Of a DNA stretch of 64,000 nucleotides, positions 34,268-43,788 are shown one piece after another. Both the position numbers and the translations under genes were made by a program. Numbering within the stretch: position 1 is the stretch's first letter; each line of letters starts with the position of its first letter. The notes under the pieces were generated by a model. It searched no databases. It worked only from the letters and a program-made list of their open reading frames with translations, and had not been told where the DNA came from. The DNA is from Asticcacaulis endophyticus. Its GTDB lineage: Bacteria; Pseudomonadota; Alphaproteobacteria; Caulobacterales; Caulobacteraceae. The DNA is taken from positions 62,001-126,000 of the forward strand of contig NZ_BMZB01000006.1 of NCBI RefSeq assembly GCF_014652575.1, read 5' to 3'.

Positions 34268-35167
34268 ATGAGCCACCTGAAAATCGATATCGGTATAGCC
34301 ACCGCCGGACGCCGCGACATTTTGAGCGACGTCATCAATTTCATGGGCCGCATGAAGCGCCCGGCCAACAAGCTGATTATCTGTCCGGCCAAACCCGAAG
34401 ATGTCGATGCGGCTGCCCTGACTGGCTATGGCGCGCCGATTGAGATTGTCTCCGGACCGACCGGCTTGCCCGCCCAACGTAATGTCATTATCGAGGCGTC
34501 GGATGCCGATGTGATCGTGTTCTTTGACGACGATTTCCTGCCTTCCGAAGATTTTCTGATCGAGCTTGAGGCCCTGATGACGGGCGACCCGCAGGTTGTG
34601 GTGGCGACCGGCCATGTGGTCGCTGATGGCGCGCTGGGGCCGGGTCTTGAGTTCGCCGAAGGCGTCGATATCGTTAAAGGGCTGGGGCCCAATGACGATT
34701 CCACCCTTGAGCCGACCTATAATGGCTATGGCTGCAATATGGCGATCCGCATGGACTCTGTGCGCAAACACAATATCCGCTTTGATGAAGCTCTGCCGCT
34801 TTACGCATGGTTTGAGGATGTCGATTTTTCGCGTCAGTTAGCGCCGTACGGCACGATTGTGCGCTCATATCGGCTGCGCGGCGTGCATCTGGGCACCAAG
34901 AAGGCCGGGCGCAGTCCGGGTAAGCGGCTGGGCTACTCGCAGGTCGCCAACCGAATCTATCTGGCGCGCAAGAAAACCCTGTCGTGGCCTGCCGCGATTG
35001 AGGGCATTGCCAAGCATCTGGCCGCCAATCTGGTGCGCTCCATTGCGCCTGAGCCGTGGGCTGACCGGCGCGGGCGGCTGATCGGCAATCTTAAGGCACT
35101 CAGTGAATGGCCGAGCGGGCGGATGTCGCCGGGGCGTATCCTCGATTCCGATCTTAAAAACTCCTGA
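34268..35167 (+). CDS. Family 2 glycosyltransferase
   Basis: A 299-residue GT-A fold enzyme. The N-terminus reads HLKIDIGIATAGRRDILSDV, the acidic DxD-like motif is VIVFFDDDFLPSEDF, and the acceptor-side acidic residue is in FEDVDFSRQL. It transfers a sugar from an activated donor to an unknown acceptor. It has a basic C-terminus (ARKKTLSWPAAIEGIAKH) and no membrane segment. No exopolysaccharide cluster is nearby. The Shine-Dalgarno is weak. Confidence 0.88.
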   Translation: MSHLKIDIGIATAGRRDILSDVINFMGRMKRPANKLIICPAKPEDVDAAALTGYGAPIEIVSGPTGLPAQRNVIIEASDADVIVFFDDDFLPSEDFLIELEALMTGDPQVVVATGHVVADGALGPGLEFAEGVDIVKGLGPNDDSTLEPTYNGYGCNMAIRMDSVRKHNIRFDEALPLYAWFEDVDFSRQLAPYGTIVRSYRLRGVHLGTKKAGRSPGKRLGYSQVANRIYLARKKTLSWPAAIEGIAKHLAANLVRSIAPEPWADRRGRLIGNLKALSEWPSGRMSPGRILDSDLKNS

Positions 35168-35254
35168 GCCATTATAAACCGCCAGATGCTTCCTGATGGG
35201 ATACTTACCCACGCGCGCCTAAACTTTTTGGGCAGGGTAGGGCGCACAGGAGAT

Positions 35255-35593
35255 ATGGAAATGGCAGGTTTTATCACCAACGGGCCGCTGAGCGAAGAAG
35301 CTGAACGCGGCTGGAGCAACCATGATGCGCACTGGCGTCAGGCCTATCGCGGTCGGCCAGAGCACGCTGAGCGCGACTATTCGGACGTTCAGCCCGCCTA
35401 TCGCTATGGCTACGAGCTTTATAACAACAACCGCAACCGTCCGTTCGAGGATATAGACGAGGCCGATTTACGGGCGGAATGGGAAGCGCGCAACAGTGCC
35501 GTACCGTGGGAAAATGCTCGCGGTGCCGTGCGCGATGCCTTCACTCGCGGTGATATCGATCATCCGCAGGCGTTTGAGCGGGCGACCGATTAA
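35255..35593 (+). CDS. Small acidic/aromatic protein of unknown function
   Basis: A 112-residue hydrophilic protein starting MEMAGFITNGPLSEEAERGW. The tyrosine- and arginine-rich part reads HWRQAYRGRPEHAERDYSDV and YRYGYELYNNNRNRPFEDID. Proteins of this kind are found in stress-associated neighbourhoods, but I do not assign a family. AGGAG lies upstream of the ATG. The very strong terminator at 35607-35642 follows 14 bases after its stop. Next to it, convergently, is a GlsB-type gene. Confidence 0.75.
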   Translation: MEMAGFITNGPLSEEAERGWSNHDAHWRQAYRGRPEHAERDYSDVQPAYRYGYELYNNNRNRPFEDIDEADLRAEWEARNSAVPWENARGAVRDAFTRGDIDHPQAFERATD

Positions 35594-35606
35594 GCGGCAA
35601 GAACGT

Positions 35607-35642
35607 AAAAAAGCCCGCCGGATCAATCCGGCGGGCTTTTTT
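35607..35642. terminator. Bidirectional terminator between the convergent genes
   Basis: Seventeen-base arms (AAAAAAGCCCGCCGGAT and its complement) enclose a CA loop. A- and T-rich ends give function in both directions. Confidence 0.95.
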
Positions 35643-35659
35643 GATGGCTATGAAACGGA

Positions 35660-35920
35660 TCAGGCTTTTCGACCCTTGAGCATTCGCCCAAGCGCGATCA
35701 GGATACAGGCCCCGATAACACCGGCGACCAGGAAGCCGACAATACCACCGAACGAAATGCCTAGGATCGAGAACAGGCCATTGGCGATCATGGCGCCGAC
35801 GATGCCTAAGATTATGTTTAGCAACAGGCCCTGATCGGATTTCATGATCTTTTCAGCGATCCAGCCCGCAAGGGCCCCGACGATGATAGCGGCCAGCCAG
35901 CCGACTTGATTTTCTTCCAT
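35660..35920 (-). CDS. GlsB/YeaQ/YmgE family stress-response membrane protein
   Basis: An 86-residue protein with three hydrophobic segments, MEENQVGWLAAIIVGALAGW, LLNIILGIVGAMIANGLFSI and GGIVGFLVAGVIGACILIAL, and the family signature GWxAxxIxKxxxGLLxNIxLGIxGA. It is a general-stress, transglycosylase-associated family with an unclear role. It converges on the small acidic protein and shares its terminator. Confidence 0.93.
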   Translation of the reverse strand: MEENQVGWLAAIIVGALAGWIAEKIMKSDQGLLLNIILGIVGAMIANGLFSILGISFGGIVGFLVAGVIGACILIALGRMLKGRKA

Positions 35921-36042
35921 AACAGCCTCTTACAGTTGGGTTGATAGTGAACTGACTTTGGCGGTTACCCCATAAGGTTGAAATGGGTGGGCGTGGGTTG
36001 AAAATAAGGATGTTGCAAAGCGTTTAACCCGCAGGAAATCTA

Positions 36043-36477
36043 TCAAGATTTGCAAATTATCGGTACTTTGGATTCCGGTTGTAAAGTGTCAATAATCTCA
36101 AAGCTTTTGACTTCGATAATATTGAAACCGAAGCTTCCGTTTACACGTAACGCTTTTGCTTTGAATTGGCCTTTAAGAAGAGTTGGCCTTGGATTGGGAT
36201 AGGTTGGGCGAGGAATATGGGAAACAAAGTTCGCTTTATTTTCCGCCAAGCCATCAAGGATAACAAAGTATTGAGCGTGGCAAGATTCATCCATGATAGA
36301 GTAATGATTATCTCCGCCATCTTTTATATATCCGTGGACATTGATGATGTTGCCTACCAGAGCGTTTTGGTATCTCCACATATGACGGACAGAATGGTCG
36401 TGCCATTTAAGGGCGTAAACATAAAAACCAACCAAAATCATCATCATAAGTATGAGTATGGCTGTGAGTTTTTTCAT
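36043..36477 (-). CDS. Hypothetical membrane-anchored protein (AT-rich)
   Basis: A 144-residue protein with a single N-terminal hydrophobic segment (MKKLTAILILMMMILVGFYV), so it is either a signal anchor or a lipid-less signal. The mature part has several Trp, His and Tyr (KWHDHSVRHMWRYQN) and two cysteines. I do not recognise the family. GC is below that of the neighbours, suggesting recent arrival. A GGGGGGATC ribosome-site-like sequence lies upstream. Confidence 0.7.
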   Translation of the reverse strand: MKKLTAILILMMMILVGFYVYALKWHDHSVRHMWRYQNALVGNIINVHGYIKDGGDNHYSIMDESCHAQYFVILDGLAENKANFVSHIPRPTYPNPRPTLLKGQFKAKALRVNGSFGFNIIEVKSFEIIDTLQPESKVPIICKS

Positions 36478-36611
36478 TGAGCGATCCCCCCGTAGTTGCT
36501 CCAATTCTATGTATATCGATAAGGCCCATATTTATATAATTCGCAGCTTTTAACAGCGATTTTTTAGGCGCACCGCTTCAGATTACCCCCATCTGAACAA
36601 AGGAACCTACC

Positions 36612-37157
36612 ATGACTTTCAAACATTTAATGCTGGCTGGCGGTATGTTGGGCCTGATGGCGATTGCGCGCAATGTGACCCGTAAAGGGGCTGGTCTCAC
36701 GCAGAAGATTACCCCTGAAAATCTGGCGGGTGAGTTGCGCATCATCGGTAATTTCCAGAAACGCGTCGGGGCGCTGGCGGCCGAAAAATCGCAGCGCGAG
36801 GCGGTACGCGGCTTTGCGCGCCGGATGATGGACGATCATGCCCGCTTGTCGCAGCGGCTGGAAACCATAGCCATTAATGAAGGTCTGTGGATGCCGGGCG
36901 TAGATCTGGATGGCCTGCGCACCTCACTGGCCGATAAGCTGCAACGGGCACCGCTCAGTGCCTTTGATGCCCTTTATCTTCAGACGCAGGACAATGCCCA
37001 TAATGACGCCATTGCCCTGTTGGAAGGCTTTGTCGCGGCATCCGAGGCCGGAGCGCTCAAGGACTTTGCCGAAGACGCTCTCAACCAACTGATTGATCAT
37101 CAGAGTCATATCCGTGACCTGATGACCACCCAGCCGGAAGACGCCTTAGCTTTCTAA
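36612..37157 (+). CDS. DUF4142 four-helix (ferritin-like) protein
   Basis: A 181-residue exported or anchored helical protein. The N-terminus is hydrophobic (TFKHLMLAGGMLGLMAIARN). The DUF4142 core reads AAEKSQREAVRGFARRMMDD HARLSQRLE and ALYLQTQDNAHNDAIALLEG, with a late histidine pair in QLIDHQSHIRDLM. The fold is ferritin-like but its role is unclear. AAGGA lies 6 bases upstream of the ATG. It is followed by the repeat at 37191. Confidence 0.85.
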   Translation: MTFKHLMLAGGMLGLMAIARNVTRKGAGLTQKITPENLAGELRIIGNFQKRVGALAAEKSQREAVRGFARRMMDDHARLSQRLETIAINEGLWMPGVDLDGLRTSLADKLQRAPLSAFDALYLQTQDNAHNDAIALLEGFVAASEAGALKDFAEDALNQLIDHQSHIRDLMTTQPEDALAF

Positions 37158-37190
37158 ATCGAGTAGATGGAGGGGGGCTCACCGCCAGAA

Positions 37191-37240
37191 TACCCCTCCG
37201 CCTCGATAAACTCGGCACCTCCCCATGGAATGGGGAGGAG
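37191..37240. repeat. Dispersed palindromic repeat, partial copy 3
   Basis: TACCCCTCCG and CACCTCCCCATGGAATGGGGAGGAGG, the half-unit shared with copies at 17050 and 21140. The other end is missing. It lies between the DUF4142 and halogenase genes. Confidence 0.65.
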
Positions 37241-37253
37241 GTAGAGGAAGCAC

Positions 37254-38747
37254 TCAGGCCGGTTCGGGCAGGGCGCAGTAGGATTTCAGGAAATCCCCGT
37301 GGGCGGGCATAGCGGCCACGGCCTTATCGATCTGGGATTTGATGGCGGCCAGAGCGTCTCTGGATTGCTCAACCGTCATCATCTGCCCCAGACGGTGCCA
37401 TGATTTCGGCTCAAGGCGCTGGCCGGTCATGACCTGCAGCCAGGAATCGATCCGGAAGACCTCATCGGCGACCTGCCAGGCGTGGCCGGTGTCGCGGAAC
37501 ATCTCAATGCGCTCAGTTAAGGTGTAGGGTACGGCCATGTCGCGCCGCTCCCGCCAGTAGGCGGTGTCGTCACGCTCGGTCAGCTTATAGTGCATGATGA
37601 CGAAATCGCGGATGTTGACGACCTCATCCTCGGTCAGCTTATTGAAGCGGTTGATCAGGGCGTCGGTGATCCCGTCGAATGGGAATAGCTGCACCAGTCG
37701 GGTCGCTGCAATCTGCATCAGGTGGATATTGGTCGATTCCAGCGGCTCGATAAAACCGCTCGACAGGCCCATAGCGATACAGTTTTTGTTCCAGATTTTT
37801 AAACGACGGCCGGTGCGGTATTTAATCGTGCGCGGTTTTGTCAGCGGCTTGGCGCCGACGGTCGCCATAAAGCTATCCATAGCCTGATCATCGCTCATGT
37901 GCTGGCTGGAATAGACGTGCCCTTGTCCGACCCGGTTTTGCAGCGGGATGCGCCAGTGCCAGCCCGCGTCATGGGCTATGGCCTGCGTGTAGGGCACAAT
38001 CGCGCCGGTCGGCTCGGTCTGCATGGCGATGGCGCTGTCGTTGGACAGCCAGTGGCTCCAGTCCTCATAGCCGCTTTTCAGCGCCCCTTCGATCAACAGG
38101 CCGCGCAGGCCCGTGCAGTCGATATATAGATCGCCTTCGATAGTTTGACCAGACTCAAGCTTTAACGCGGTGATATCGCCGCTTTCCGGGTTTTGATCGA
38201 CGCGGGCGATCTTGCCCTCGATGCGGGTAACGCCTGCGGCCTCGCTAAGGCGGCGCAGGAACGGGCCGTAAAGGCCGGTATCGAAATGATAGGCATAGTT
38301 GATGCGTGAAGTGGGGGAGGTCTCGAACTTGCCATTTTCTGCGGCCTGAAGCTCGAAACAATAGTCGCTTAACGGGCCTGCGACCCCCTTGGCGCGCGCC
38401 TCCAGCCAGATGTGGTGAAACGGCGCCATCCAGCTCGATTTGCCGAGCACGCCAAACGAGTGGAAATAGTGATCGCCCTTGCGCGCCCAGTTATCGAACG
38501 AAATGCCGAGTTTAATGCTGGCATTGGTCTCGCGCATAAACTGGCGCTCATCAATCCCCAACAGGTGGTGAAAGGTGCGGATGGTCGGCACGGTCGCTTC
38601 GCCGACACCGATAATGCCGATTTCATCCGATTCCACGAGGGTGACCTCAATCAGTGGGCCGATCATTTTGCTCAGGGCGGCGGCGGCGCACCAGCCAGCG
38701 GTGCCGCCTCCGGCGATGACGACTTTCTTAACGGGCGGTCGGGTCAT
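37254..38747 (-). CDS. Flavin-dependent tryptophan halogenase family protein
   Basis: A 497-residue flavoprotein. FAD-binding GGGTAGW is at 13-19. The lysine in ASIKLGI is exactly residue 79, the position of the catalytic lysine in PrnA-type halogenases. WHWRIP (263-268) is the WxWxIP signature that blocks monooxygenation. FIEPLESTNIH carries the glutamate equivalent (E337, with E334 nearby). In Caulobacterales such genes lie beside TonB receptors, SapC and cupin genes, and their true substrates are mostly unknown. It starts eight bases after the cupin gene stop. Confidence 0.93.
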   Translation of the reverse strand: MTRPPVKKVVIAGGGTAGWCAAAALSKMIGPLIEVTLVESDEIGIIGVGEATVPTIRTFHHLLGIDERQFMRETNASIKLGISFDNWARKGDHYFHSFGVLGKSSWMAPFHHIWLEARAKGVAGPLSDYCFELQAAENGKFETSPTSRINYAYHFDTGLYGPFLRRLSEAAGVTRIEGKIARVDQNPESGDITALKLESGQTIEGDLYIDCTGLRGLLIEGALKSGYEDWSHWLSNDSAIAMQTEPTGAIVPYTQAIAHDAGWHWRIPLQNRVGQGHVYSSQHMSDDQAMDSFMATVGAKPLTKPRTIKYRTGRRLKIWNKNCIAMGLSSGFIEPLESTNIHLMQIAATRLVQLFPFDGITDALINRFNKLTEDEVVNIRDFVIMHYKLTERDDTAYWRERRDMAVPYTLTERIEMFRDTGHAWQVADEVFRIDSWLQVMTGQRLEPKSWHRLGQMMTVEQSRDALAAIKSQIDKAVAAMPAHGDFLKSYCALPEPA

Positions 38748-38755
38748 GGGCTTTA

Positions 38756-39796
38756 CTACCTGTTTAATTTCTGAAGTATCTGTGCGCGCAGACGGCGCGC
38801 CGTCAGGTTATCGAGCGGGGCGAGGGGGCCACGCGCCGCCTCTGGCAGATGGGCGGCAGGCACTTCGGCGGGGCCGAAGATGTAGTAATCGAACAATTCT
38901 CGCCAGGCGGCCTTTTCAGGGTCTGGCCGGTCACGCAGGCTGAGCATCCCGTGCAGCAGCGTCGTCCAGGGTGTGTCCATGAAGGTGGGCGAGGTGTTCC
39001 ACCAGTAATTGATCAGGATATTGAAGGGCTCAAGCGCTTCGACATGATGCCACCACAGGGCCGGATAGAACAGCACATCGCCGGGTTCGAGGTCTGCGAC
39101 CTGAGCCTGAGCCAGTGCCTCACGAAAGCGCGGGAAGCGCTCATAATCGGGGTTGCGGAAATCGACCATGCTGACGACCTGACCGCCGGGGGTCGGCTCC
39201 AGCGGGCCCGGATAGAGGTTGTGGACCTGATCGGGTGGAAACAGGGTAAATCGGCGCTTACCCGCGACACAGACCGCCAGATTATGCGACATATCAAAAT
39301 GACAGGTGGCAATGGTACGGTTACCGATCCAGATGCTGGCCAAGGGCGGATTGGCCTCAAACATATCGTGGTTCAGGATCAGGTCATTGTCATCGCGCAA
39401 ACCGGGCAGATAAAGGCCCAGATCGGTTGAACCGATGTAAAAGGCGGGCGCGGTGGGGTCGTTGATGTGGTCGTGAATTCGGGCCAGAAAGTCATTGAGC
39501 GCCACCCGCTCGCCCTTAAAATTCATGGCGGTGACGTCATCATTATAGAAAAAACGTCCGCCGATACCGGGGGCTGCGGTATAGGCGGTGACTGGCCGGC
39601 CCTGATAATAGCGCAGCAGATCATCCATGGCCGCTTTGTGGCTGTTCAAGCCTGCCTTAACAAGCGGCCAGTCCCGCGCCAGCCCTTTCAGAATCACCGG
39701 GCGTTGCCCTGCCATCAGGTCATCATAGGGGATGTCGCCCGGTGCGATGCCGTCCAGGATCAGTGGCTGGGTGGTGGGGGCGCGGCTGTCGGCCAT
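38756..39796 (-). CDS. JmjC/cupin-8-like Fe(II)/2-oxoglutarate oxygenase-type protein
   Basis: A 346-residue cupin-like protein. The facial-triad pattern is visible: HFD in RTIATCHFDMSHNLA, with a second His in ALWWHHVEALEPFNILINYW. PGDVLFYPALWW is typical of the cupin-8 fold. The start is the ATG at 39796, one base after the SapC stop. A role in hydroxylation of a macromolecule, or of the halogenase product, is inference. It sits between sapC and the halogenase gene in one operon. Confidence 0.9.
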   Translation of the reverse strand: MADSRAPTTQPLILDGIAPGDIPYDDLMAGQRPVILKGLARDWPLVKAGLNSHKAAMDDLLRYYQGRPVTAYTAAPGIGGRFFYNDDVTAMNFKGERVALNDFLARIHDHINDPTAPAFYIGSTDLGLYLPGLRDDNDLILNHDMFEANPPLASIWIGNRTIATCHFDMSHNLAVCVAGKRRFTLFPPDQVHNLYPGPLEPTPGGQVVSMVDFRNPDYERFPRFREALAQAQVADLEPGDVLFYPALWWHHVEALEPFNILINYWWNTSPTFMDTPWTTLLHGMLSLRDRPDPEKAAWRELFDYYIFGPAEVPAAHLPEAARGPLAPLDNLTARRLRAQILQKLNR

Positions 39797-39797
39797 G

Positions 39798-40529
39798 TCA
39801 CAGGCCCGCCCCACGTTTATGGTTTTTCAGTTCTATGATCTTCGACATATTGCCCAGCGACGACATCACCTGAAACGCCAGGGCGAGAAAGCCGGATTGA
39901 TTGAGCGCGTGCAGCGCCTCACCCTTAAGGCCGTTCAGCGCTTCGGCGCTGATGCCGAACAGATCGGGTATCTTATAGGCGGTGGTCTCATCAAGTCGGA
40001 TGTCGACCTCAATCGGCGCCAGCAGACCGGCGGCTTCGAAGCTTGAGAACATCACCGGCATGACCTCAGCGCCGGTGTGAATGGTGCGCAACGTCCGGGC
40101 GATGCGCTCAAGGCGCGGGGCATTGCCGCCGTGGGGCAGAAACAGAGGCTCGCCCTCGGTACGGCTGAAACGGGGGTGGGTAATATCGGCGTGGATCATC
40201 GGCTCACGGCGGGTTTCACCGTCGATCTCTTCGGATTTGAAGCCGATCAGGAACGGGCCGCGCGCGATCATGGCCGGGATATAACGGGCATTCCAGTGGT
40301 TGCCGTCAAGAAACAGGTTCTCGTCCTTGTCCAGACCCAGCAGGGCTATGGCGTAGAATGTTCCCTGATTGTCACGGCGGAAAAAGATCGGGTATTCGCG
40401 CTGAATATCAGCAAATTCAGTGGGGAAGACCGGGGCCTGATTGACGCTGTCGCCAAAGGCAGGCGCATGGCCTGAGATATATTTCAGGTCGTGGTGTTCG
40501 ACATTATCGATAAGGACGGGCTGGCTCAT
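39798..40529 (-). CDS. SapC family protein
   Basis: A 243-residue protein MSQPVLIDNVEHHDLKYISG with the SapC features FPTEFADIQREYPIFFRRDN and ALLGLDKDENLFLDGNHWNARY IPAMIARGPFLIG. SapC proteins are encoded next to TonB receptors in carbohydrate loci but have no settled biochemical role. It starts the sapC-cupin-halogenase operon. A terminator-like hairpin lies between it and the TonB receptor gene. Confidence 0.9.
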   Translation of the reverse strand: MSQPVLIDNVEHHDLKYISGHAPAFGDSVNQAPVFPTEFADIQREYPIFFRRDNQGTFYAIALLGLDKDENLFLDGNHWNARYIPAMIARGPFLIGFKSEEIDGETRREPMIHADITHPRFSRTEGEPLFLPHGGNAPRLERIARTLRTIHTGAEVMPVMFSSFEAAGLLAPIEVDIRLDETTAYKIPDLFGISAEALNGLKGEALHALNQSGFLALAFQVMSSLGNMSKIIELKNHKRGAGL

Positions 40530-40559
40530 AACGGTACTTTATATACTCGGCAGAGAAAG

Positions 40560-40587
40560 AAAAGGCCGCGACGGTACGCGGCCTTTT
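40560..40587 (-). terminator. Terminator between the TonB receptor and sapC
   Basis: The arms AAAAGGCCGCG and CGCGGCCTTTT enclose ACGGTA, 21 bases after the receptor stop. The trailing T-run is short (TTTTC), so it may be leaky and let some transcripts read into sapC. Confidence 0.65.
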
Positions 40588-40608
40588 CCATCAGTTTAAG
40601 CGACGCGA

Positions 40609-43600
40609 TTAGAACTTGTAACGCAGACCCACTTGATAGCGGGTGTCCAGTTCCTGAGCGTAGTACAGGTTGACCTTGTCACGTCCGTGCTGGCGGATGT
40701 GTTCCTTGGTCAGGTTCAGCCCTTCGACGGTGAGCTGGATCGACGGTGTGACCTGATAGTTGACCGACACATCGACCACGCCGAAAGCTTCGACATAGGT
40801 CGGGTTGTGGGCGGAACCATCGCGGTTAGCGCCGCTGATATACTCATCACGCCAGTTGTAGGACAGGCGGCCCGACAGTGGCCCCTTATCGTAGATCAGG
40901 GTGACGTTATAGGTGTCCGACAGACCCAGAAGCGGGAACTGAACCGTGTCGGTATCCGCCTGAGAGTTGTCGAATTCGACATCGCCATCAACCGTGGTCA
41001 GGCTGCCCGCGACCCCAAAGCCCGTATCACCAAAGAAGTGCTGGAAGGCCAGTTCAAAGCCGTACAGGTTCGCGGTTTTGTTGTTGATCGGGATGCTGGT
41101 GACAAAGGTATGCAGCGGATCATTGGCATCAGCGGTGATGTCATAGGCAGCCAGAACCTGATCAACGAACGACTGGTTCAGATTGCCGCCGGTCGAGTTG
41201 GCCTGATACTCGGCCGTTGCCGCGGTAGCATTACCATTGTTCTTGATCAGCAAGGCGGTCATGGTGAACAGGTTCACGTCCGTTGTGCCCTGACCGATAG
41301 CGGCCAGTGCGGTAGCTGCTGTGCCGGAACGCGACCCCGCCTGACCCGATGACGGATCACGCAGACCGAACAGGCTTTGTTCGACCGAGCCCTGACCTAC
41401 GAAGTTGGCTATGTCCTTGTTGTAGAAGCCAATCGAGGCGTAGTTGGTCGGGCCATAGTACCATTCGACCGAGAAATCGACATTGCTCGATTCCAGCGGC
41501 AGAAGGCCGGGGTTGCCACTGGTGGCGGTCGGGTTGACGCCGTTAAGGGTCGGACGTGGCGGACCATTGACGGTGGTGGTGGCGTACATATTGCCGAACG
41601 ACGGACGGGCAATCGTCTTAGAGAACGATCCGCGCGCCACGATGTCATCACGCACGTTGAGCGATACATCCAGGTTCGGCAACCAGTTATGGTAGCTGGA
41701 GTCGAAATTCAGAGCGACTGTGCCGCCATTGAAATCAACGGTGGTGTCGTTATCAGCCGTCCAGCGAATGGCGGTAGGCAGGCTTTGCAGGGCCGATGCG
41801 GTGACATCGGTCTTTTCGTAGCGCAGGCCGGCGACCACAGTGGCGGACATACCCAGGAAGTCCCCCTTCATCATGAACTGACCGTAGATAGCTTTGATAT
41901 CTTCTTCGATCTGGTTCGAGGTGATGGCGGCGGTTGGGATGGAGACGTTGTAACCATCAGCCAGAGCATTATAGATATCAAGCGCATTGCCACGGAAAGC
42001 TACGCTGGAATCACCCGGCGTAAAGTCCTGGAACATGGCCCCGATATCGTAGGTCTGAACCAGACCCGGTGCGTACTGTTGGACATCGCCTGGATTGGAA
42101 ATGCCCCAGTCACCCAAAGCCTGATAGGTGGAGCCGGTGGTGGTGTCCATCTTTGACTTTATGAAATCGATACCGGCATCAAAGCGGCTTTCGCTGTCAA
42201 AGTCGTAACGGAAGTTAGCTTTGAACTCATCGATCTTATGCGACTGGCTGTTGGTCACCATACGACCGACCTGAGAGCCCAAGTCCCCTAGGTCCAGTTG
42301 TCCGTTACGGTTCCCACGGTAGCCTATGATAGTGGTTGTGCTGTTAGGGGCGTAGATAGGCGTGCCGTCATTGATCACATAGCGCTGGATCGGAATCTCA
42401 CCGCGGAAATCAACCGAGTGCGAGGCAATAACCGGTGCACCCAGGGCGATCAGCACGGCGGTGGTGCCGTTTGGATTACCGGGCAGGGCTTCGGCCTTGG
42501 AGCTGTGGGCGTCCAGGGTCAGCGTCATGCTGTCATTGATGTTCCATTCGGCGTTCAGGCCGTAGGAGGTCAGCTTGTCGTTAACGCCGCGCAGAGCCTG
42601 TTCAAAGCCCATGTCCTTGGTGCCGGACAGATTTTCCTGCATGAAGACGGCGTTATAGATGCCGGAGGCGCCTTGTTCAAACACGACCTGATCGAACGGA
42701 CGGTTGAACCAGTTACCAGCGTCGGAGCGGTTTTCGGTCGCCTTGTTTTCGGCATACAAGGCATCTGCCGTGAACAGCCAGTTTTCAGCCGGACGCCACT
42801 GAACCGTCGCCTGAAGGTTGGTGCGCTCGGTATGAGCATCGTTCAACTGGTAACGGCTGTCGTTGGCGTAGGAGACCTGCGCGCCGTCGGGCGGACGGTT
42901 GGTGATGGTCGACAACAGGTTGCCATTGGTGTCATAGCGCAGACGGCCGCTGCCGCTGGGCAGGAACAAAGAACAGTCTGGCTTCAGTTCAGGGCAGGTG
43001 GCGAAATAGTCGATGTTCCAAGAGTTCTGGGTGGCGGTGCGGGTGGCTACGTCACGTTCGGAATAGGAACCGAATACGGCGACGCCAAAGGTCTTGTCTT
43101 CGCTGCCCCAGCTATAGGCGCCGGAAACTTCCGGGGTCCAGTCCTTGCCATCGACCATGTTTTCGCCGTGCAGCCCCTTGACGGTGATGCTGCCGGTCGA
43201 GCCTGAACGGTTAATCGGGCGCAGGGTCTTGATGTTCAGCGTGGCACCGATGCCGCCCGAAGCTACATCCGCCTTGCCGGTTTTGTAGACTTCAAAGCCG
43301 CTCACGCCATCAGAGGCAATGTTGGAAAAGTCGAAGTTACGGCTGCCGCCGCCGCCAAAGTCGTTGTCCTGACCCACCACGGCGATGTTAGCCGAAGGCA
43401 TGACCCGTCCGTTCAGGGTCGTCAGGTTAAAGCCCGGACCGAAACCGCGCACGGTCACTTCGGAGCCTTCGCCGTTGATGCGGTTGATCGATACGCCTGA
43501 GATGCGCTGAATCGATTCGGCCAGGTTGGTGTCCGGATACTTGCCGATATCTTCGGCCGAGATCGCATCAACCACGCCGATGGCGTTGCGCTTGATGTTC

Positions 43601-43788
43601 ATAGAGCGTTGCAGAGAGCCGCGCACGCCGGTGACGATGACGGTTTCAACGTCTCCGGCTTCCGGTGATGCCGGGGCCGCGTCCTGCGCATAGGCGCCGC
43701 TGGCCACGAGGGCGAGAGTCGAGGCGCTGCATAGCACCGCCGCCCGTACCGCCCGCGTCAACCCCCTGTTGGATTTAGTCGTGTTCAT
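40609..43788 (-). CDS. TonB-dependent outer-membrane receptor
   Basis: A 1059-residue receptor. The signal peptide reads MNTTKSNRGLTRAVRAAVLC and ends SGAYAQD. Just after it comes VETVIVTGVRGSLQRSMNIK, the TonB box/plug region, with SAEDIGKYPDTNLAESIQRI SGVSINR and RGFGPGFNLTTLNGR. The barrel ends in aromatic VGLRYKF, as OMP folding requires. The start at 43788 is chosen over longer frames to give the signal peptide. The size and the TVRGFGP-type plug match the carbohydrate-type receptors of Caulobacter and Xanthomonas. LacI-type sites lie upstream. Confidence 0.95.
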   Translation of the reverse strand: MNTTKSNRGLTRAVRAAVLCSASTLALVASGAYAQDAAPASPEAGDVETVIVTGVRGSLQRSMNIKRNAIGVVDAISAEDIGKYPDTNLAESIQRISGVSINRINGEGSEVTVRGFGPGFNLTTLNGRVMPSANIAVVGQDNDFGGGGSRNFDFSNIASDGVSGFEVYKTGKADVASGGIGATLNIKTLRPINRSGSTGSITVKGLHGENMVDGKDWTPEVSGAYSWGSEDKTFGVAVFGSYSERDVATRTATQNSWNIDYFATCPELKPDCSLFLPSGSGRLRYDTNGNLLSTITNRPPDGAQVSYANDSRYQLNDAHTERTNLQATVQWRPAENWLFTADALYAENKATENRSDAGNWFNRPFDQVVFEQGASGIYNAVFMQENLSGTKDMGFEQALRGVNDKLTSYGLNAEWNINDSMTLTLDAHSSKAEALPGNPNGTTAVLIALGAPVIASHSVDFRGEIPIQRYVINDGTPIYAPNSTTTIIGYRGNRNGQLDLGDLGSQVGRMVTNSQSHKIDEFKANFRYDFDSESRFDAGIDFIKSKMDTTTGSTYQALGDWGISNPGDVQQYAPGLVQTYDIGAMFQDFTPGDSSVAFRGNALDIYNALADGYNVSIPTAAITSNQIEEDIKAIYGQFMMKGDFLGMSATVVAGLRYEKTDVTASALQSLPTAIRWTADNDTTVDFNGGTVALNFDSSYHNWLPNLDVSLNVRDDIVARGSFSKTIARPSFGNMYATTTVNGPPRPTLNGVNPTATSGNPGLLPLESSNVDFSVEWYYGPTNYASIGFYNKDIANFVGQGSVEQSLFGLRDPSSGQAGSRSGTAATALAAIGQGTTDVNLFTMTALLIKNNGNATAATAEYQANSTGGNLNQSFVDQVLAAYDITADANDPLHTFVTSIPINNKTANLYGFELAFQHFFGDTGFGVAGSLTTVDGDVEFDNSQADTDTVQFPLLGLSDTYNVTLIYDKGPLSGRLSYNWRDEYISGANRDGSAHNPTYVEAFGVVDVSVNYQVTPSIQLTVEGLNLTKEHIRQHGRDKVNLYYAQELDTRYQVGLRYKF

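Noticed and set aside
42298-43206. A 302-codon plus-strand frame inside the TonB receptor gene
   Set aside because: It is antisense to a receptor with strong plug and barrel signals, and shows Gly/Val/Asp-biased shadow composition.
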